Source of the DNA: Spirochaetales bacterium
Lineage (GTDB): Bacteria > Spirochaetota > Spirochaetia > SZUA-6 > DRHE01
Direction of reading: 5' to 3'
Assembly: GCA_016930895.1 (NCBI GenBank)
Contig: JAFGFV010000503.1
Coordinates: 1 to 10,222, forward strand
DNA: 10,222 nt
Positions within the stretch are counted from its first letter, which is position 1. Every line of letters begins with the position of its first letter. The position numbers and the translations under genes are program-made. This document shows, one piece after another, positions 6,679 through 10,222 of this stretch. Below the pieces are notes generated by a model, which saw only the letters and a program-made list of their open reading frames with translations, searched no databases and was not told the DNA's origin.

Positions 6679-8048
6679 GCCGGCCCCTCCCCCCCGCTTT
6701 CAGCTCCCCCCGCGCCGTGTGCCTTGGCGGCCCCCGCGTTCCTTCCCGGACGGCGGCGCTCCAGCGCCAGCGCGTGGGCCGCGAAGCCCTCGTACCGAGC
6801 CAGGGAGATCACCGGGGAGCGCAGCCCCTCCAGCCCCGCCTCGGTCACGTAGAGGACCGAGGAGCTCTTCATGAACTCCCTGACCGACAGGGGGGAACGG
6901 GTCCGCGCCCACCCGCCGGTGGGGATGACGTTGTTGCAGCCGCCGGCGTAGTTGGCCACGGAGAAGGGGGTGTTCTGCCCGAGGAGGATCTCCCCGGCGT
7001 GCACCACCCGCGGCAGCAGGTCGAAGGGCTCGCGGCAGGCCAGCTGCAGGTGCTCCGGGGCGTAGGCGTTCACGAACTCGACGGCCCCGTCCAGGTCGCC
7101 GGTGAGCACGATGCCTCCGAACCCTGCCAGCACGTCCCGCACGAAGCCGGCCCGCTCTTCGGGGAGCTCTCCCAGCAGGCGGGGCAGGGCTTCCCGCACC
7201 GCCCCCGCCACCTCGCGGCTGGGGGTCACGAGAAAGGCGCTGGAGTCCGAGCCGTGCTCGGCCTCGATCATCAGGTCCAGGGCGAGCCGCTCGGGGTCGG
7301 CCTCTGCGTCGGCCAGGATGATGCTCTCCGAAGGACCTGCGGGGAGCCCCACGTCCACCTCCCCCCGCAGCTCCTGCTTGGCCGCCGCCACGTACAGGCT
7401 GCCGGGGCCCAGGATCTTGTCGACCCGAGGGATGGCGGCGGTGCCGAAGGCGAGCGCTCCGATCCCCTGGACCCCGCCGACCCGATAGACCTCCCGGACC
7501 CCGCACAGCTGCGCCGTGAAGAGCACCGCCGGGTCGACCCGGCCGTCCCGGTCCGGAGGGGTCACGCAGGCTACGCGCGGCACCCCGGCGATGGCGGCGG
7601 GGAGGGCCTGCATGTACATGACCGAGGGGAAGCTCCCCCGTCCGTGCGGCACGTACAGCCCCACCGAGTCGAGGGGGACCCAGCGCTCCCCGGCGTACAC
7701 CCCGGGCTTCACCTCCACGAGCTCGAGCTCCTTGGGCTTCTGGCCCTGGTGGGCCCGCCGCACGTTGTCCGCGGCGAAACGGACCGCCTCCTGCACGGCC
7801 GGCGGGAGCAGGCGCCGGGCTTCCTCGAACTCTTCCTCGGTCACCCGCAGGGGTCTGCCCTCGAGCCGGGCGCCGTCGAAGCGGCGGGTGTAGCGCACCA
7901 CTGCGGCGTCCCCTTCCTTGCGCACGGCGGCCAGGATCGCACGCACGGATTTCATGACCTCGGCGGGGATGGAGGCCTCCACCCGGCGGCACAGGGTGGC
8001 GCGCTCCCCCGCGCTGAGACGGTCCCATTCGAACAGGTTGATCTTCAT
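6675..8048 (-). CDS. hisD: HisD-family dehydrogenase (histidinol dehydrogenase or paralogue), divergent
   Basis: This 457-residue protein has the whole HisD fold. Blocks include YVPHGRGSFPSVMYMQALPA (132-151), AGVPRVACVTPP, GGVQGIGALAFGT (191-203), VDKILGPG (209-216), AGPSESIILAD (237-247), the catalytic pair Glu332-His333 in APEHL, and IPTGGWARTRSPLSVREFMK (375-394). HisD oxidises L-histidinol to histidine with NAD and uses Zn. Two of the four expected Zn ligands differ: the Gln of QAEH is Glu262 and the Asp of GDYxxG is Asn366. The His of QAEH (His265) and the C-terminal His (His425) are kept. PGGTAxYPS reads PHGRGSFPS and NHVLPT reads NNVIPT. No other his gene is nearby. The ATG follows AAGGAG by 6 bases and a 29-bp gap. 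A Gly/Ala-rich tail (432-457) runs into the GTGA overlap with folC. Family membership is secure; the substrate is less so. Confidence 0.87.
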   Translation of the reverse strand: MKINLFEWDRLSAGERATLCRRVEASIPAEVMKSVRAILAAVRKEGDAAVVRYTRRFDGARLEGRPLRVTEEEFEEARRLLPPAVQEAVRFAADNVRRAHQGQKPKELELVEVKPGVYAGERWVPLDSVGLYVPHGRGSFPSVMYMQALPAAIAGVPRVACVTPPDRDGRVDPAVLFTAQLCGVREVYRVGGVQGIGALAFGTAAIPRVDKILGPGSLYVAAAKQELRGEVDVGLPAGPSESIILADAEADPERLALDLMIEAEHGSDSSAFLVTPSREVAGAVREALPRLLGELPEERAGFVRDVLAGFGGIVLTGDLDGAVEFVNAYAPEHLQLACREPFDLLPRVVHAGEILLGQNTPFSVANYAGGCNNVIPTGGWARTRSPLSVREFMKSSSVLYVTEAGLEGLRSPVISLARYEGFAAHALALERRRPGRNAGAAKAHGAGGAESGGEGPA

Positions 8049-8054
8049 CCAGAG

Positions 8055-8060
8055 CTCCTT
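8055..8060 (-). promoter_or_regulatory. Ribosome binding site of the hisD-like gene
   Basis: AAGGAG on the minus strand lies 6 bases before the ATG at 8048. It is one of the clearest ribosome sites in the window and fixes the start. A longer open frame extends to 8435, but it runs antiparallel to no family sequence and lies inside the preceding phosphatase gene. Confidence 0.8.
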
Positions 8061-8077
8061 CTCAGAGCGGCTCCTGC

Positions 8078-8773
8078 TCAGCGGCCCTTGAGGAACAGGT
8101 GGCCATCCTTCCCGCTCTCCTCGAACGGCTGGTAGTTCAGGCGGGACCACTCGAAGTAGTAGCGCTGTCGTTTCGCAGCGAGGGTGTTGTCGAGGCTGAA
8201 GTGGTTGATCCCGCAGTTGCCGAACGGAACCAGGGGCATCCAGGTGCGGTGCCCGAAGGTAACCTTCACGATCCACTGCATGATCCCCGAATGGGTCACG
8301 CACAGGAGGTTGCCAAGGCCGCGGCCGTACTCCCGGGCCAGGCGTTCCCACAGGCGCTCGGCCCGGGCGTAGAGCTCCACGGCGGGCTCGGCACCCCGGA
8401 CCCCCTCCCAGCTGCGCTCCTGGAAGCTGCGCCACTGCTCGGGATGGCGCTCGTTGAGCTCACGGATGGTCTGGTCGGTGAACACCCCCGTGTCCAGCTC
8501 GTTCAGCTCCGGCAGCACGGTGATCTCGCTCAGCCCGAGGGTGTCCGCCACGATCCGGGCCGTCTCGTGGGCCCGCTTGAGGGGAGAGGAAAACAGGGCC
8601 TGGATCCCCCGCTCCTCGAACCATCGGGCCGCCATCCTGGCCTGCTCCCGCCCCTTCGGGGCCAGCGGGTAGTCGTGGCGTCCCTGGATGACCCCGGCGG
8701 AGTTCCCCTGGCTTTCCCCGTGGCGGAGGAAGTAGAAGTTGCCCCGCCCGTCCAGCTGGCGAAAATCGATCAC
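8078..8773 (-). CDS. Histidine phosphatase superfamily protein (phosphoglycerate mutase-like)
   Basis: This 231-residue enzyme belongs to the histidine phosphatase (branch 1) superfamily. FYFLRHGESQGN (13-24) carries the phospho-accepting His18 with Arg17. Further motifs are PLAPKGREQA (36-45), FSSPLKRAHETA (61-72), LPELNELDTGVF (87-98) with the likely acid Glu92, and CVTHSGIMQW (158-167) with the second catalytic His161. Such proteins remove phosphate from sugar phosphates, phosphoglycerate, nucleotides or cobalamin intermediates, and the sequence does not say which. The start is the GTG at 8773, which shares GTGA with the GH1 stop and has GGGAGG about 4 bases upstream. A longer frame to 9094 lies within the GH1 gene and its first 107 residues look like shadow sequence. 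Coupling to a beta-glucosidase makes a sugar phosphate substrate possible, but that is inference. The C-terminal 60 residues are not a motif I recognise. Confidence 0.92.
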   Translation of the reverse strand: MIDFRQLDGRGNFYFLRHGESQGNSAGVIQGRHDYPLAPKGREQARMAARWFEERGIQALFSSPLKRAHETARIVADTLGLSEITVLPELNELDTGVFTDQTIRELNERHPEQWRSFQERSWEGVRGAEPAVELYARAERLWERLAREYGRGLGNLLCVTHSGIMQWIVKVTFGHRTWMPLVPFGNCGINHFSLDNTLAAKRQRYYFEWSRLNYQPFEESGKDGHLFLKGR

Positions 8774-10188
8774 ACCGCCTCCCGCCCGTCGGCCGTCCCG
8801 GCCTCCGACGCCCCGGCCTCCGGTCCGCCGGTCTCCGGTCCGCCGGTCTGGATCCTCTCCCGGTACCAGCGGGCGCTGGCCCGCCAGGTGCGTTCCTGGG
8901 TGGCGAAGTTCACGTGCAGCAACCCGAAGCGGGCCCGATAGCCTTCGGCCCACTCGAAGTTGTCCATCAGGGACCAGACAAAGTAGCCCGCAGTTCTCGA
9001 GCCTTCCCTGCGGGCGCTGGCCACTGCCCGGATGTGGGCATCCAGGTAGGCGATCCGCTGCCGGTCGTCGAGCCCGGCATGGGGCGGGCTGCACTGCCGC
9101 TCGGGTTCCTCCACAGTCGGGTACCCGTTCTCGGTCACATACACCGTGGGGTTGCCGTACTCCTCCTTCAACCTGCAGAGCATGCGGTACAGGCCCCCCG
9201 GGTCCACCTCCCAGCCCAGATCGTTGCGCTGCGCCCCCGGAGTGGGTACCACGCGGGCGCGGGCGATCGGCACCCAGGGGCAGTGCCGGTAGCTCTGGGC
9301 CTGGTAGTAGTTCAGGGCCAGGAAGTCTCCGGGCTCCCGCATCTCCGGCAGGTCCCGCTCGTAGTCCCGGGGCAGAAACAGCCGCAGCCGGCGCAGGATC
9401 TCCGGCGGGTACTTGCCGAAATACAGGGGATCCAGGTAGAAGCGGTTGATCATCTGGTCGGCGAACTCCGCGGCGCGAACGTCCCGAGGGTTGCCCGGGT
9501 CCCGGGGGGAGCCGGCCACCTGGTGCTGGGCGATCCCCACCGCGGCGTCGGGGACCGTCTGGCGCAGAATGCGCACCAGGCGGGCGTGCCCCAGGAGCAG
9601 GTGATGTGAGACCGCCAGCATCCTCCGGAGGCGCAGGCGCTGTCCCGGCGCGTAGAGCCCGAAGAAGTAGCCGTAGGCCGCGTACACCACCGGCTCGTTG
9701 ATGGTGATCCAGTGCTTGACCCGGTCACCCAGGGCCTCGAAGAGCACCCGGCCGTAGTGGCAGAGAGCCTCCAGGGAATCGCGCCGGGCGAAGCCCCCGC
9801 GTCTCTCCAGCCAGGCGGGGGCGTCCCAGTGAAAGAGCGTGCAGAAGGGCGTGATCCCCCGCTCGAGCAGCTCGTCGACCAGGCGGCTGTAGAAGTCCAG
9901 CCCCCGGGGGTTGACCGTGCCGGGCTCGGGCACGATGCGCGGCCAGGCCACCGAGAAGCGGTAGGCCTGCAGCCCCAGGCGCTGCATCTCCCGCACGTCG
10001 GAGCGGTAGCGCCGGTAGTGGTCGCAGGCCGTGTCTCCGGTGTCCCCGTTGCGGATCTTGCCGCGGCGGTGGGCGAAATCGTGCCAGATCGAGGCTCCCG
10101 CTCCGTCCGCGAGGGGAGAGCCTTCGATCTGGTAGGAGGCGGTGGCCGCTCCCCAGTAGAAGTCTCTCGCGTCCGTCCGTTCCTGCAC
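8770..10188 (-). CDS. Glycoside hydrolase family 1 beta-glucosidase
   Basis: The 472-residue protein shows the GH1 (beta/alpha)8 signature from end to end. FYWGAATASYQIEG (10-23) is the N-terminal family pattern. DHYRRYRSDVREMQRLGLQA and RFSVAWPRI follow (57-85), then FHWDAP (119-124) and TINEP (162-166) with the acid/base Glu165. NYYQ (293-296) precedes VTENG (351-355) with the nucleophile Glu353, and WSLMDNFEWAEGY (405-417) forms the aglycone/glycone site. GH1 enzymes hydrolyse beta-glucosides, beta-galactosides or related disaccharides by the retaining mechanism. There is no signal peptide, so it acts in the cytosol on imported sugars. The catalytic Glu pair rules out a dead member; no phosphate-binding signature of 6-phospho enzymes was identified. 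The GTG start at 10188 has a weak AAGGA about 10 bases upstream. The final 25 residues are a low-complexity Gly/Glu/Thr tail from a 15-bp repeat. Confidence 0.96.
   Translation of the reverse strand: MQERTDARDFYWGAATASYQIEGSPLADGAGASIWHDFAHRRGKIRNGDTGDTACDHYRRYRSDVREMQRLGLQAYRFSVAWPRIVPEPGTVNPRGLDFYSRLVDELLERGITPFCTLFHWDAPAWLERRGGFARRDSLEALCHYGRVLFEALGDRVKHWITINEPVVYAAYGYFFGLYAPGQRLRLRRMLAVSHHLLLGHARLVRILRQTVPDAAVGIAQHQVAGSPRDPGNPRDVRAAEFADQMINRFYLDPLYFGKYPPEILRRLRLFLPRDYERDLPEMREPGDFLALNYYQAQSYRHCPWVPIARARVVPTPGAQRNDLGWEVDPGGLYRMLCRLKEEYGNPTVYVTENGYPTVEEPERQCSPPHAGLDDRQRIAYLDAHIRAVASARREGSRTAGYFVWSLMDNFEWAEGYRARFGLLHVNFATQERTWRASARWYRERIQTGGPETGGPEAGASEAGTADGREAV
8798..8851. repeat. About 3.6 degenerate 15-bp tandem copies encoding the GH1 C-terminal tail
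   Basis: Units begin at 8798, 8813, 8828 and 8843 and resemble CCGGTCTCCGGTCCG; the last is partial. On the minus strand they encode ETGGP, ETGGP and EAGAS-like pentapeptides after the end of the catalytic fold. The most similar copies are 8813-8827 and 8828-8842, which differ at one base. The arrangement suggests repeat expansion in a tolerant C-terminal tail. Confidence 0.75.
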
Positions 10189-10211
10189 CGCTGTCCCGTC
10201 CTTCGGCGGGG

Positions 10212-10217
10212 ATTGTA
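10212..10217 (-). promoter_or_regulatory. Candidate -10 box upstream of the GH1 gene
   Basis: TACAAT on the minus strand matches the TATAAT consensus at five of six positions and lies 23 bases before the GTG start. Transcription would begin near 10205, leaving a leader of about 17 bases. Any -35 box would be beyond the window. It is the only AT-rich element near this start and may drive the seven-gene array to the left. Confidence 0.5.
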
Positions 10218-10222
10218 CCCGA

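Noticed and set aside
4936..6852. Plus-strand open frame of 638 codons
   Set aside because: It is the antisense shadow of folC, with low-complexity Arg/Gly/Ala sequence and no domain.
8049..8435. N-terminal extension of the HisD frame
   Set aside because: The 129 extra residues overlap the phosphatase gene and share nothing with HisD. The ATG at 8048 has AAGGAG in front.
8774..9094. N-terminal extension of the phosphatase frame
   Set aside because: The first 107 residues fall inside the GH1 gene and look like off-frame sequence. The GTG at 8773 with GGGAGG upstream fits the family start.

Overview
The window is GC-rich, compact bacterial chromosomal DNA with all ten recognisable genes on the minus strand. 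Read in the direction of transcription, from the right edge to the left, they are: a GH1 beta-glucosidase, a histidine-phosphatase/phosphoglycerate-mutase-like enzyme, a divergent HisD-family dehydrogenase, FolC, a small four-helix membrane protein, a macro-domain ADP-ribosyl hydrolase, a short NFACT/RqcH-type protein, the AmrB (Memo-like) and AmrA (AMMECR1-like) pair, and a membrane protein with a kinase-like but apparently catalytically dead domain, cut off by the left edge. Long open frames on the plus strand are high-GC shadows of these genes. The best guess at the organism is a high-GC member of the Spirochaetota. It rests on recollection of the NFACT N-terminus and of the Amr pair in that phylum, and was not tested.

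Right part (4322-10188): seven genes are packed tightly. Neighbours overlap by the same 4 bases (GTGA) at the GH1/phosphatase and HisD/FolC joints; the other gaps are 4 to 29 bp. A good -10 hexamer (TACAAT) lies just upstream of the GH1 start, so the array probably begins near the right edge. Functions are mixed: sugar hydrolysis, phosphate ester hydrolysis, a HisD-like alcohol dehydrogenase, folate polyglutamylation, ADP-ribose chemistry and ribosome-associated quality control. This looks like a housekeeping string, not one pathway.

Left part (1-2877): the only gap above 30 bp (2822-2877) separates NFACT from AmrB. It holds a promoter-like TTGATT-17-AATACT placed so close to the AmrB ATG that the transcript would be leaderless or nearly so. 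AmrB, AmrA and the pseudokinase follow with a 3-bp gap and a 4-bp GTGA overlap, so they look like one co-expressed, translationally coupled unit.

The most interesting object is the pseudokinase-like gene at the left edge. It keeps the layout of a Ser/Thr kinase C-lobe but has lost the HRD Asp, the catalytic-loop Lys and Asn and the DFG Asp. It is followed by one membrane helix and an extracytoplasmic domain, and is coupled to the Amr pair. Also notable are predicted metal-site changes in the HisD-like protein and in AmrB, and 15-bp coding tandem repeats in two genes. Seven of ten starts appear to be GTG. There are no RNA genes, insertion sequences, CRISPR arrays or clear terminators.
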